64,000 nt of DNA. It comes from Cylindrotheca closterium. Its lineage: Eukaryota; Bacillariophyta; Bacillariophyceae; Bacillariales; Bacillariaceae. The stretch lies in the NCBI GenBank assembly GCA_933822405.4, contig CAKOGP040001758.1, forward strand, positions 109,945 through 173,944. Direction: 5' to 3'. The notes beneath the pieces were generated by a model. It saw only the letters and a list, made by a program, of their open reading frames with translations, was not told where the DNA came from and ran no database searches. Shown here one piece after another: positions 19,729-30,936 of this stretch; position 1 is the first letter of the stretch; each line of letters starts with the position of its first letter. The position numbers were made by a program, and so were the translations under genes.

Positions 19729-22700
19729 ATGAGCCTTGCCGAGGATGAGATTGCAGCTCTGAAAGCCGCAGTCAAGTCTGAAGTCAAGGCTGAAGTCCAA
19801 GACGAAATCAATGTCTTGAGGGCTGAGCTAGCCGAGTATAAGACCTTAGTTGATTCCTTCAAGAAGGAGTTATCTGTAATTCGTGGCAAACCTACAAACG
19901 AGAATAATCCAACTCCGAAACAAGCCTCGACGGAAGCTCCAGCACATGCTCATTCTGCAGAATCATTGGAACCCATCAGCTACAAAGAGGCCTTTGAAAA
20001 GTCCGGTGGACAAAAAACGGTCGAAAAGTACACAGCTTTGAGTCGGCGACTGCAAGATGAAGTCAACAATTTGCAAGTTGCAGAAGAAATGAAAGAATTA
20101 ATGGCTGGTGAATTCTACAGACGAAAAGGGTTCTCGACTGGGCTTCTCAACCAAGGATACGTCAATCGGCTGGACGTTTTGTACAAGGAGGCTAAAATTG
20201 TGTATAAGGATTTTGATGCCGCAGTACAGCGAATAGCAGATGCCACAGGCGGAACTGCGGTGGTACCTCCTATCAAAGGAGAGAAAAGGGCTCGAATGAA
20301 GGCAATGTTCAAATACCGAGACCCGCACGGTGATGGCATTGCATGGTACCGCCTTACCGATCTGGTTCGGGCCACTATTATGTACCCGACGATTGAGAGC
20401 ATGTATGATTCCCTCGAAGATGTCTTGAAGTTGTTTGGTGCAAATGGAAATGTTGTGAAAGAGTTCAACGACCGTTACAACCCTGGACTCCCTGGTGGCT
20501 ACCGAGATATTCAACTTGTTGTCCAATTCAAGGAACACATGTGCGAGGTGCAATTGAATACAGAGATTATGATTCAGGCGAAGCAGACCATGGGACATCG
20601 CAGCTTTGAGGTGATTCGGGAGTTAAAGGCAGCCATTGGTGCAGGTGACGTTGAGAGAGTCTCCAATGCTTTGGAGTTCGGCAAGGAGAGTCTGGGGACA
20701 AGCAAGAATGCTGACGCAAATGATGAAGAAGGGGCGATGGACAGCTTAAAATGGCTGCTACGAGAAAAAGGTGCAAGGAACTTGATCCATGACGCCGCAA
20801 AGGGGGGACATGCAGAAATTCTCCATGCTCTGCTGTCCTATGGCGCAGACGTGAACAGCGTCGACGAAAATGGAAACACTCCACTTCACCATGCTGTCCA
20901 ACGTGGAAGTGAACGATGTGTGTGGGCCATTCTAGATGTTGCTGACCCAGATCTTGATATAGTCAATAATGAGGGTGAAACGGCATTGGTGAAAGGCTAT
21001 GTAATGTTGTGGACTCGACCTCCTGAGGACGCCATGCGAGCAGTGACGACCCTTGCCCAATACTCTGGCCTTGAGCGCATGCGAGAAGCTCGAACAAGAG
21101 TGGAAGAAATCGTGAGTGCGAAGTTTCAGAATAGCAGCCAGTTAGTCCAACATGCTGGAGACGGTGATATCAAGAGATTGAATGAGTTATTGAGAGATTT
21201 CAAAAGCCCCAACTCGGTGTTGAATGGAAAGCTAGCCATTGAAGCAGCTATTGAAGGGGGGCAAGTGGAAGCAATTGAAGTCTTATCCAGTTTTGGAGCT
21301 GCTCTGGTACCGCATGAGGGGCAAATGCCTTTGATTGAACAGGCTATCGCTGTCGGCAATGCGAAGACAATCCAAACACTACTGGATGCTGGCACTCCCA
21401 TTGATTCTCAATCGTTTCAAACAGCAATTGACAAAGGAGATCTGGAGGCACTCAACGTGTTGATAGAGTCACGGCCGGATGGAGAACTTGAGAGTTTTGG
21501 AGTGTGGATCGATTGTTCAGCGGAGAATTTGCACCATATCGTACAGAAAGCAAAGGGTTTACAACGCAACATTTATTCCAAGAAGGTACGCTATACTTTT
21601 TCAATCCCCGATTGTTTGTCAACAACATTTCTTCTTATATAACCATGTTCTGTTTTGAATCGAAGCATACGAGTGGTACATATCTGTACCAAACAGTGAA
21701 GAAGTTTGACTCATCTTCTTCAGGTGAGGTGATACTCGCACTGAATAGCAAGAATCAAGCGCATATTGCCTTGGCTGAAGATGAAGCCAACGGCGGCAAG
21801 ATTTACGAGATCGTTTTTTTGGATGACGACAACAATGAACTTCGTATCCGACACGAGGCAATTAACATCCAGACAACAAGGCTCGAGTTTCAAGCAGGCC
21901 CGATGAGAGAAGGAGAGTTCTGTTCTATCCGGATATCGTTCGACCCAACCACAATCAAGGTTGAACGATACAACGTAAATGGAACATGGAAGTTATTGGC
22001 AGAATACAATCGCGAGGAACATCGTCACTTTCAAGCGATCCACTTTTGTAGGATTGCGTCCTGGGAAAACGAAATTGATTGGAGAAGCCCGCTTTCCGAC
22101 ATCCATACAGCGATTCTCTGTCAGGATCTGATCTCACTGCAGACTTTGTTGTTGGACTCAACAAATACCTCTCTGGAAGCTGACCATTCCGGCGTGCCAC
22201 TCATGCTTACTGCCATCGATGTTGGAGACCTAGAGATTTTAAAAGCGTTGAAACAAGCTGGTGCACCCCTTGATTCGCGCGCCTTTCAGAAGGTCGTGGA
22301 CAACAAGAACGTTGAGGCTCTTGAGATCTTGGTGGAATCATCATCATCATCATCATCATCACCAGACGGGGGTAGTAGTAGCAGTCCACTACATCATATT
22401 GAAGTGTGGACGGACTCCTCTGATGATGACTATTGGGATGCCTTCTTTGACGATAGGTTTGGATCTCTGACTCGGCACAGTTTCCGTACATTCGTGAGTA
22501 ATATGTGTTTTGTTATTATTACTGCTTGCCTGGATCTCTGTTATTCTGTCTGATGATAGATGCTTATTATTTTTGTTATTGCTGTATCTGTTCATTGCCA
22601 TCTTATATATATATATGTGCACCCCAAAACCAAAGCATACAAACGGAAAATATCTTTACCAAACTGTGAAGAAGTTTGACTCATCGTCGTCTTCATCAGT

Positions 22701-23115
22701 GGGCGAGGTGATAATGGCCATCAATGCCAACACCAATCCGCATATTGCATTGGCGGAAGATGAAGCGAACGATGGAAGGATTTACGAGATCGTTTTTGCC
22801 GCGGACGACAACAATGAATTTCGTCTCCGCCATGAGGCAGTCCAGTGGAACACGACGGAATTGAATTTTCCTGCAGGTCCAACAACAACCATGACCGAGG
22901 CCGCGGGAGACGACGACGATTTCTACTATTATTATTCCATCCGTATTTCATTCGACCCATCCACAGTCAAGGTCGAAGGATACAATAATATCAGCAGTGG
23001 TGGTGGAAGTTGGGAGTTACTGACAGAATACAATCGAGAGGAGCATTCCCATGCGATCAACTACTGTAGGATTGCGTCATGGGAGCATGAAATTGATTGG
23101 AGAGTCAAGGTCTAA
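19729..23115 (+). CDS. RelA/SpoT-like, ankyrin and FAMeT-domain fusion protein
   Basis: Exons 19729-21585, 21666-22493 and 22636-23115; both introns are phase 0; 1054 aa. The N terminus is a coiled coil (about 1-55). Residues about 110-300 resemble a RelA/SpoT nucleotidyltransferase core: WYRLTDLVRATIMYPTI, GGYRDIQLVVQF and HMCEVQLNTEIMIQAKQTMGH match the D-x-x-R, GYR-x-x-H and E-x-Q-x-R-T elements, with the His and the RT changed. Ankyrin repeats follow (about 340-600; ADVNSVDENGNTPLHHAVQR). Exons 2 and 3 each open with HTxGxYLYQTVKKFDSS and a domain like FAMeT/Methyltransf_FA (PF12248): HIALAEDEAN, IYEIVF and NEFRLRHEA. Exon 2 then repeats an ankyrin-like segment matching the end of exon 1. 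No signal peptide. An intracellular sensor or signalling role is plausible; nucleotide synthesis is uncertain given the changed residues. Confidence 0.78.
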
Positions 23116-23479
23116 TGTATTTTTTTTTAGAATTGTTGTGTAGTTTATAATAATAACTATGTACTGTAGCCAGCCGTTTACTGTGATATTTGCCAACATT
23201 GACCATGCAAGTACACTACTTGGTAATACATGCAGTACCGGTAGAGCGGTGCAATACTACTGTATATTTTAACATCATAATGAATATGATAGACCAAACA
23301 AGTTCAAAGTCCTTGGTACGTATTATACTTGTAGCATGTTATAAGTTATAATTTTAAAATAATAGTTGATTGGATTGTCCCAAAGACACATCTATCAATC
23401 AATTGTCACCAATTTTGAGTCATATTATAATGATACTACCTAAAATAATGATAATAATAATAACAACAATGGCAACTCA
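23116..23479. other. Convergent intergenic region
   Basis: AT-rich; contains TACCGGTA at 23236-23243 and an ATAATAATAATAA run near 23448. No gene seen. Confidence 0.5.
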
Positions 23480-24553
23480 TTACAATCCCTCCACCGAACG
23501 AGGAGAAATGGTATCCAAAAAGTCCAATCCAGGCTTGTTGCAAAAGGTAACTTCAATGGCATCTTGGCCACAGGTAATGACTTCGCGATATTCTCCATCG
23601 TCAAAGGTTTCTGGTGATAACAGCAACGATGAAAAGTCAGCGGCAGGAATGTCGTCTTGGACAATAATTTGAGGACGCATGCGTGACTTGGGTGAGGAGG
23701 TCTTGACCACGGGAATGACTTGGGGAATCGGTACAGACACGGGTGTGGGTGCAGTAGATGCTGCTGCTGCTGCACTGACACCCAATACCTTGTAGGTTTG
23801 TGCCAATCCTGGAGACGTGGCCGTCAAACCAGAGACTCGCATGATATCGCGACAATAGGCTTGCTTTTGTTCCACCGAAATGTAGGATTGTTCCATAGAT
23901 GCCAACAAACTGGCATAGGCAATCACCGATGGCTTGGCTTGCAAATTTTGGACCAATGAGGTTCTCAAGATTTGCATGGCCGTGGTGGGAATTTGTGGAT
24001 TTTGGGCAAACAGCTTGCCCAAAATATACAAATAAGCTTCTGGAACCGGTGGGTGCAACTTCCAGGCACACGTGCTCAGAATGCGACGTTCCGTTTCAAT
24101 CACCTTTTCTTCGGTAAAGCAAACATTGCCCATTTCGAGCAATTGTCTCAATTGAAAGATTCGTGTCTCGTGAACCTTGACGGCCAAATGCAAACTGGTC
24201 AAACCGCACAACTGATAATCCAATGGATTGTTGGGCGCACACGTGAGCGAATCCAAGTAATAAATGGCCGTAGGGACAACTACGGGGCACAATTGAAAGG
24301 TATCGTGAATCGTGTGCATCCATTGTACCATGTACTGCCGAAAGGGATGATGCACGTTGGGTCTTGCCTTGCTGCGGTGCATCGACGGCAGAGAGTGTTG
24401 CGAGTGCCACGATAACACAGAGTTGGAACTGGTCAGAGGATAGTGACTCAATGGATCCATCTGTTGTTGCTGACGGCAATAATAAGATTGCTCTTGACGT
24501 TGCATGGCAGCAATCTCATCTTGGATTTGATTCAAGTCCAGGGAAGTCGTCAT
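23480..24553 (-). CDS. Cyclin (diatom-type, N-terminal cyclin box)
   Basis: The product is 357 aa from the ATG at 24553. The frame extends another 95 codons upstream but has no ATG there, only a TTG. After a Gln/His-rich N terminus comes a cyclin box at about residues 55-155: FRQYMVQWMHTIHDTFQLCP, VPTAIYYLDSLTC, LDYQLCGLTSLHLAVKVHET, the Glu-rich ERRILSTCAWKLHPPVPEAY. A second helical half follows (LVQNLQAKPSVIAYASLLASM). The C-terminal third is Pro/Ser/Ala-rich and ends EVITCGQDAIEVTFCNKPG. This resembles the expanded diatom cyclins that link nutrient and light signals to the cell cycle by activating CDKs. A CDK partner cannot be named. No intron. Confidence 0.85.
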   Translation of the reverse strand: MTTSLDLNQIQDEIAAMQRQEQSYYCRQQQQMDPLSHYPLTSSNSVLSWHSQHSLPSMHRSKARPNVHHPFRQYMVQWMHTIHDTFQLCPVVVPTAIYYLDSLTCAPNNPLDYQLCGLTSLHLAVKVHETRIFQLRQLLEMGNVCFTEEKVIETERRILSTCAWKLHPPVPEAYLYILGKLFAQNPQIPTTAMQILRTSLVQNLQAKPSVIAYASLLASMEQSYISVEQKQAYCRDIMRVSGLTATSPGLAQTYKVLGVSAAAAASTAPTPVSVPIPQVIPVVKTSSPKSRMRPQIIVQDDIPAADFSSLLLSPETFDDGEYREVITCGQDAIEVTFCNKPGLDFLDTISPRSVEGL

Positions 24554-24673
24554 TTTAGGATTGGCGTTTGATATTGAATATTGAATATTGAATATTTGAA
24601 TTGCTTTTGATATTTGCTTTTGATGTTTGAATTGATAGTATTGATTCAATGCTTGTTTGTTGTTGTTGTTATT

Positions 24674-24705
24674 GTGATGCTGCGATGCTGCGATGCTGCG
24701 ATGCT
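24674..24705. repeat. 4 x 8-bp tandem repeat GATGCTGC
   Basis: Four perfect units upstream of the cyclin ATG, just outside the coding region. Confidence 0.9.
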
Positions 24706-25318
24706 GCGATACTACTGCAGCTATGATAGAATGTGTTGCAAAACCAACACGATTTGGCTTATTAGAAGTGTGGTATAGTAAAGAGCAAAGAGTGTTTCGT
24801 TGATACGCGTTCGTTCCTTCTGGTACTGTACTTTCCAACTTGGCCGTCTCGTTTCACATTTCACAGTCCGAGTGGGTCTTGTGGATGTGGTAGATTTTGT
24901 CACGTAGCATCCTCGTACGATTGGTATTTTGAATCGAAGCCGTTATCTGGCATGGAGTCCGTTCGTCTACTTATAGCCACTATGGTATCCAAATTATGTG
25001 ACATAGTCAAGACAAGTCACATGAGTTTGAACGGATTGAACGGCTCAAATAATTATGGCCGACTATGGCTTTGGATCGGTTTGGAATTATCGAGTCTTGC
25101 CAGCCGATTGGCGGGATACAAACAACGGACTCGCCGAACGGATTTGCATTGCTAAACAAAAAGGGTACGAATGTGAATCCCGCTTCCCGTCAAATCAGGA
25201 ACCCCCTTTTGGATTTTTTATCCTAGTATTGTGAAGTATACATCTCTTCTCCGACCTTCTTCTTCTTCTTCTCTTATAGTCTTGGTCGTGTGGCTAGCTA
25301 GGACTGAGTTGACAAGAT

Positions 25319-25403
25319 TCTTATCATGTCTTATCATGTCTGATCAATTGGTTGATTGGCAAGATTGATCGATTGGCAAGATTGATTGATTGATCAATTG
25401 GTT
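25319..25403. repeat. Nested simple direct repeats
   Basis: CTTATCATGT occurs twice. GATTGGCAAGATTGAT occurs twice, joined by a C. Both lie next to two copies of TGATCAATTGGTT at 25341 and 25391. It looks like locally slipped replication. Confidence 0.7.
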
Positions 25404-26252
25404 TATATTCGTTCTTCCAATACAATGCCAATAGCAGCACTCTCGAATGGTTAGGCAGAATTCTTCTTTCTCAACTCCTGATTGTGGTTTGGAGTCACCA
25501 TCATTTGAAAATATCATCATCATCATCAACACCATCATCATGTTGCTGTAGCATTTACTAAGCTCGTGGAATAGGTGATGGCATAGGTGGATGGATGGAA
25601 AGGGAGAATGAATCGCTCTGGAGGCCGCCAATAAGCAGCATTGCACCAAAAGCATGCACATTCTCGTTCTGACAGGCCAGACTCAGTGAGGGAAGGTTGG
25701 GAGGCAATGTTCCGAACTTGAACAGAGGAAAAAGAAGCTATAGTCTCATGTAAATACTGATTACACATGTTTTCGTTGGGCATCATCCAATATAATAAGC
25801 CAATCACTATTTCAAAAATTAGGAACGAATGGATTTGACAAATAAGCTCACAGTCATCCATGAATTTACGCCAGTATGTTAGGTTTTACACTAATATCAT
25901 TGTTATTCTTGTTCATATAGTATAAATACTATGTTGATGCACACAATTATAGGCACAGCAGTGCAGATATTGCGTTGCGCTGCGATGAAAGTCTTGATAT
26001 GTTGACTCGAATGACGAATGACGAATGACTTTTACTGTCCTCGCCCAATACGGCAAAGACTGCCGTGTGACGGGAAAGGAAACAATAATAGCCGCAACGA
26101 CAGTGCGGTGGTTGATTCATTCATTCATTCAATTTCCTTCCTTCGACCCTTTTTTCGAATTTATAGGACCACTCCAAGGTGCTTTTCCAATCGAGCGCGC
26201 TTCTCGTCAAGTGTTCCACTCTCTGGAAGCCCATAGAATGTAAGCAAAGAAT

Positions 26253-26607
26253 TCATGTCAACATGACTAGCGTTGATGAGTTCGACTTGCGGGTTGCAGG
26301 GAACCACGCGTTTTCATCTTGAGGCATGGTCCCATCCAATTCTCGGGCCGTCAAATTGTGCTGATTCATTCCACGACATGCTTTCGACGCTTTGCTTCGA
26401 TGACTTCGCTTGAAGTGACTAAGTGTTGGATGCATTGATTGCAACCACTTGCGCATCTTGTACTGTGCGGTGGCACTCACAATGTCATTTGTCGCAATCG
26501 GATCGCCCTGATTGATAGCAGTTAGGTGCTTCGATCTCTTGATGCCCGGATACCAACGGAGCAAGAGATGGGATAGATACTTCGTATGTTGCGTTATTGT
26601 TTTCCAT
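26253..26607 (-). CDS. Weak candidate small gene, possibly with one short intron
   Basis: An ATG at 26607 opens MENNNATYEVSIPSLAPL. A GTATCC donor and an ATCAATCAG acceptor (about 46 nt apart) would join it in frame to GDPIATNDIVSATAQYKM and a basic region (SHFKRSHRSKASKACRG), ending at 26253. The intron would be unusually short and no family was recognised. A decayed gene is equally possible. Confidence 0.25.
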
Positions 26608-27039
26608 GGTCGACAGTTTCGGGACGCGATCAGTGTTGCTATGGCTACAGTATATATAATAGATTATTGCTTACGGTATAGCAATCAAAATAAAAAACGG
26701 CAACGACGAGGGAATGCGATCGAGGGAGTCGAGTCGAGACAGTCGTCTGATCTCCCAAGTTCAGGAGCTTCTTGTTTTTCTTCTGCTTGTGTGTATTCTT
26801 CTCAGCTTTGTTTCTTTCGTTTCCATCACCGCATTCTTCAAGCATATCACTCCAATGACCCATCGAACGTTTGGGGCTTTGGGAACTATCGAGTACTGCT
26901 TTCAGTGCTTGATAGATTCTCCTTCAGGGCAAGAATAGCGTTGGGCATTATCAAGAATGCTACGAGTGCCGGTATTCGAAATAATTGAGAAATAGATACA
27001 CACAGAGTAGCAATAGAATATCAATACAGTACAAGTATA

Positions 27040-27060
27040 CTAGCTAGCTAGCTAGCTAGC
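27040..27060. repeat. (CTAG)5 self-complementary repeat
   Basis: Twenty-one bases of CTAG repeats in intergenic DNA; every position is part of a palindrome, so it can form a cruciform. Confidence 0.9.
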
Positions 27061-28121
27061 ACATTGAAATGATTGGTTTTGACTCAAAGCGGTCACCTAG
27101 AAATCGAGCTTCCCGCGCGCATCTGGAGCGCCTGCACCAAACAATATAAGATGAGACACTACCTGTCCATCATCAGTTTTCTTGGGGCACGCCTAATCCT
27201 GTCCATCCTAGCTCAAGCTTGGATGTTCCATACCCAACTGTGCCAACCGAGACTCAAAGGCGTCACGATTACGTAATTTCAAATCTCCGTGAATGACCTA
27301 CTGTACCATACCAGACAGCACCACAGGTAGCTTATTACATGAACCATGTCCCTAGAAGCGAGACCATGGTACCTGCCTGCTTGCATTCTCAGCTGATAGG
27401 GCTGCCATATTGAATAGAGAGATACGAACCCTTTTGGGGTAACGCAATCACCTGACAATAATAGTAGACTTTGACAAACATCATCATTGTGCTCCAAAAG
27501 TGCGCCATTTGCGATCGTTGAATCCAATGGGATTCAATCACTGATCAGACTGACGGACCGGGATTCAAAACTTGATGGTTTTGCTCGTGGAACACAAACC
27601 GGCACGAACGGACAACCGAAAACCTAAACAAATTTCGGTATTTACAAGATTTGCAGCGTGTCGGCTGGCGCTAGTTTTTGTCGTATTCTATGTGTCTCAT
27701 GTCGCTGACATAAGTTTCACGATATTTTTCAGGAACCCACATACCAACGACTACTTTGCGACTTGGTTCAATCCTATAACTTCCTCAACAAAAATACATA
27801 ATCACTTGACAAGTGTGAGGCTAGATCGTGCTCTTGAGTAGCAAGTCCTGCCTGCTTTACCAACCAGTATAGTAGCATTGTGACACTCCAGTACACGAAA
27901 CGGTCACACAACAGAAACTTTCTTTGTTTCGACTCGAACCCACAAAAGAACGTTCCGTTGTTCTCATCAGAGACATAAAATTCATCAGAGAGTGTGGATC
28001 GTGAAAACCTTACTCGGTAAAGACAGGGCTCCTTCCTACTGCTGCTTGTGCTTTGTGTCAAGCCTGGAACAACAGCAGCTGCAACCCAGGAATATACTGC
28101 AGATTACATTGGCCAGACAGT

Positions 28122-30902
28122 ATGACTCGAATTTACAGCTACAGCAACAACAAGAAACGTGGTGGTGCCTTGAAACAACGTACGAAGGAAGCTGACATCT
28201 TTCAAGACAAGTGGGCCCCAACTCCTCAAGAAATGAAGAAGGCCGAACGCGCCGTTTGCAATTCCCAGACACAATCGTCGGTGTTGCAGGGGAAACCGCG
28301 AAAGGCACAACACGTAATCAACAATGAAAACAAGCCAAATGCTGCTAGAAAGCTTGGAAAACCGACGGGCAAGATCATATATGCGACACCGCTTCCAAAT
28401 CCCAGAATTACCCACAATAACAAGAAGACGAAAAAGGCGGTTCTATATGCCAATGCTATTCCGTTCCAAACCATTCAGAAGCCGACATCTGGAAAAGAAC
28501 TCGTCACAAAGAAGCGTGCCGAACCCACTCATCCTTTTCCACAAACTAAGACTCCTTCGTCGCAAAAAAAAAAGTATGCCGAACCCATACGTCCGCTTCC
28601 AGAAACAATTTTGTCTCCAAAAGAGGCGACTGCTGGAAAGACAAGCACCAAAAGCAGTAAGTTGTGGTCCACCTTGGATTACTACATATCGCTGCCCAAG
28701 CAAGGAGAGGAGGAAGTCAAGCAGGAGAGAGAAGAATCCAAGAGTTCGTCCATACTTTCATTGCCTCCTCCTCCTCCTCGAAGGAAGAATCCATTTGCCG
28801 AAGATGAAAAGATGGATGCTCCATATGACGAAGATGCAAACTCCATTTCGTCTAGTGCCAACAGTATTGAAGCGGCAGCAACAAAGACGGAGACAAAACC
28901 ATGGGGCAAAGAGAACCAAAAGAAGGAGAAGACTCTCAGAAGACTCTTTTCCAAAAAAAGAGTGGAGGAAGGAAATGAAGCACCCTCTCCTCCTCGAAGG
29001 AAGAATCCATTTGCAGAAGACGAAACGGCAGAAGCTGAAAATAGGCCATTGAGCAACAAAAAGGTTCATGACACATCAGACCATGGTCCAGTATCACTTG
29101 ATGAATTCGTGCCGGTAGTTGCCATCAAGGTGAATTCTGACCAGCCCATTGGGGATCCAAATCGCACAAGCCTTGGAGGAAAGCTCAAGAAATCGCTGTT
29201 GCCTCGGCGCCAAAAACAGAAAGCAAGGAACCAAGTGACAGAGCCACCAAAGCCAACACATGAACACGAACGACAAAAACCTAATGCCAAGCCTCTCACA
29301 GAGTTTGGTACAGCTGATAGGCTGCAGCAACGCAACCATCGTGTCCAAGTGGACGGTAACAATAGGAAGAATACCATTATGACAATGAACGATACCAAAA
29401 CATCGCCAATGAGACCAAATCCTGTCAAAAGGGAAAAGTCGAATGGAGAAGAGGCCAACGAAGCGGTCGAAGTCATGGATTTGACTACCATGTCCTTGGA
29501 ATCCTTTCAACTCAGTTTTCTTGAAAATTCGAATGTTTGTTTGACCGATGTCTATGAAATTGACTATCCAGTACACAAATCGATAGTCTCGGGAACTTTG
29601 TCGATTGCCTTGCCGCAAGATGTTTTTTTGTTGGTGAGCACCCAGCTCAGCCTTTTGGACGAGTACATTGTGCGCAATAAGCTGAAAAAGACACCACAAG
29701 GAGATCGATTGTTGGTCGATTCAATCTTGAGCATGCTCAAAAATATCTCAGAAAAGCAAACGAAATACCGGGACTCGTACCTGCAAGATAGTTTGGAAGG
29801 TTGTATCGCGGCCGCCAATAGCTTCATGTGGATGGTGGAAAAGGTGGAAGAGTTTATGGAATTGGTAGCGACCAAGTACCCACATTTGTGCTGGTGTGAT
29901 ACAGACCCTGTCACTTGGATGCCCTGTCAAGAAGCCAAGGAACTCAGTTCCCAATTTAGCCATGACGCAGTGCTAGCAGCGTCGACAGAAGCCGTCTGCT
30001 TTATCATGGACGATGCCCATGATGCTGGTCTTTTCTCGCTTCTATTTAGTCGACAATGGGAAGAAGAGTTGGTTCACAATGAAGTTTCGGTTTCCATGAC
30101 TCGTATATTGGAACGAAGGATTTCCATGGCATCCAAGTGGTTGGAGCAAGATTATTTGTTTCACAAGTTTGTCGGCGCCTTGGTGCGAGCCACCATTTGC
30201 TTTTACATGGAAGGGATTGTGCACAAGGCAGAAAGGCTACGATCGGCTGGTAGCACCTTGGGAAAGAAGACTGCTCGGAAGAAGGTTGCCTTTCGTAATC
30301 CTCAAAAGGCTTGTGGTAGACTCAGTGACGATATTGCAGTCCTCCAAGACTACTTTGAGGACATTGCAGAGCAGAATATTGCACTGGCAAGAGTGATTTC
30401 CAAGGAGTTTTCGTTTTTGTCCCTTTTGGTGGAATGCATGTTACAAGCAGGAAAGAGTCATACGGACGATGTGGACATTGCCGAGTTTGTGTATGCCATG
30501 CACAAGGAGACTGGAGCCAATTTTGACGTTACCAAGTTTTTCATGTCGGATGTATTTTTACTAGTGGGTCCCAAAGGTGCCCACCACCGAGTGGAAGCTT
30601 TTATTAACGGGATGCACGAAGAACTTGGAATATTCACCTTGGAAGACTTGAAGACTGTAGCCATGGCCAATAGCGACATGAATGGTTTCAAGTTGCACGA
30701 AGTGATGTTGTCACTATACGAGGAACGCATAAAAAACGATAGGACCTACATTGCCATGGCCGAAGGAGCAATCAAGCAGACCAAACGAGACATTAAGAAG
30801 GAACTCAAGAATACTGAACTGAGAGTCCAATACTTTTTGGAAGATTTGCACGAAGAACTTGCCGCGACGGTTGGATCGCGACCTCAACTGGGAGAGTTTT
30901 AG
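28122..30902 (+). CDS. Large protein with NPF motifs and a possible exocyst Sec6-like C-terminal half
   Basis: The product is 926 aa. The start is the ATG at 28122 (MTRIYSYSNNKK); the frame above it begins with TTG. The first 430 residues are Lys/Pro-rich and probably disordered. They hold two copies of the phrase PPRRKNPFAEDE about 75 residues apart, each with an NPF tripeptide, the ligand of EH domains in endocytic proteins. From about residue 450 the protein is helical (MTTMSLESFQLSFLENSNVC onward). It includes LQDSLEGCIAAANSFMWMVEK, WEEELVHNEVSVSMTRILER, KWLEQDYLFHKFVGALVRAT and DIAEFVYAMHKETGANFD. The last part is a string of long helices with FFMSDVFLLVG. That order of helices recalls the Sec6 exocyst subunit. 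The resemblance is by pattern only. A role in vesicle tethering or membrane traffic is therefore a guess supported by the NPF motifs. Confidence 0.7.
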   Translation: MTRIYSYSNNKKRGGALKQRTKEADIFQDKWAPTPQEMKKAERAVCNSQTQSSVLQGKPRKAQHVINNENKPNAARKLGKPTGKIIYATPLPNPRITHNNKKTKKAVLYANAIPFQTIQKPTSGKELVTKKRAEPTHPFPQTKTPSSQKKKYAEPIRPLPETILSPKEATAGKTSTKSSKLWSTLDYYISLPKQGEEEVKQEREESKSSSILSLPPPPPRRKNPFAEDEKMDAPYDEDANSISSSANSIEAAATKTETKPWGKENQKKEKTLRRLFSKKRVEEGNEAPSPPRRKNPFAEDETAEAENRPLSNKKVHDTSDHGPVSLDEFVPVVAIKVNSDQPIGDPNRTSLGGKLKKSLLPRRQKQKARNQVTEPPKPTHEHERQKPNAKPLTEFGTADRLQQRNHRVQVDGNNRKNTIMTMNDTKTSPMRPNPVKREKSNGEEANEAVEVMDLTTMSLESFQLSFLENSNVCLTDVYEIDYPVHKSIVSGTLSIALPQDVFLLVSTQLSLLDEYIVRNKLKKTPQGDRLLVDSILSMLKNISEKQTKYRDSYLQDSLEGCIAAANSFMWMVEKVEEFMELVATKYPHLCWCDTDPVTWMPCQEAKELSSQFSHDAVLAASTEAVCFIMDDAHDAGLFSLLFSRQWEEELVHNEVSVSMTRILERRISMASKWLEQDYLFHKFVGALVRATICFYMEGIVHKAERLRSAGSTLGKKTARKKVAFRNPQKACGRLSDDIAVLQDYFEDIAEQNIALARVISKEFSFLSLLVECMLQAGKSHTDDVDIAEFVYAMHKETGANFDVTKFFMSDVFLLVGPKGAHHRVEAFINGMHEELGIFTLEDLKTVAMANSDMNGFKLHEVMLSLYEERIKNDRTYIAMAEGAIKQTKRDIKKELKNTELRVQYFLEDLHEELAATVGSRPQLGEF

Positions 30903-30936
30903 GAAACGCATTAACTTGATAGTCAGTCTTAGCTTG

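Larger units (their letters stand above)
24554..28121. other. 3.6-kb gene-poor region
   Basis: It contains simple repeats at 24674-24705, 25319-25403 and 27040-27060, and one weak candidate gene at 26253-26607. The other frames (for example 24952-25155, 25538-25861, 26512-26988, 27279-27527) show no domain, targeting signal or convincing composition. No tRNA or transposon was recognised. Confidence 0.45.

Noticed and set aside
26512..26988. Plus-strand ORF of 158 aa
   Set aside because: Starts at TTG, has no domain and overlaps the opposite-strand candidate.
28324..29491. Long frames on both strands over the 28122-30902 gene
   Set aside because: Shadow frames of a low-complexity Lys/Pro-rich coding region.
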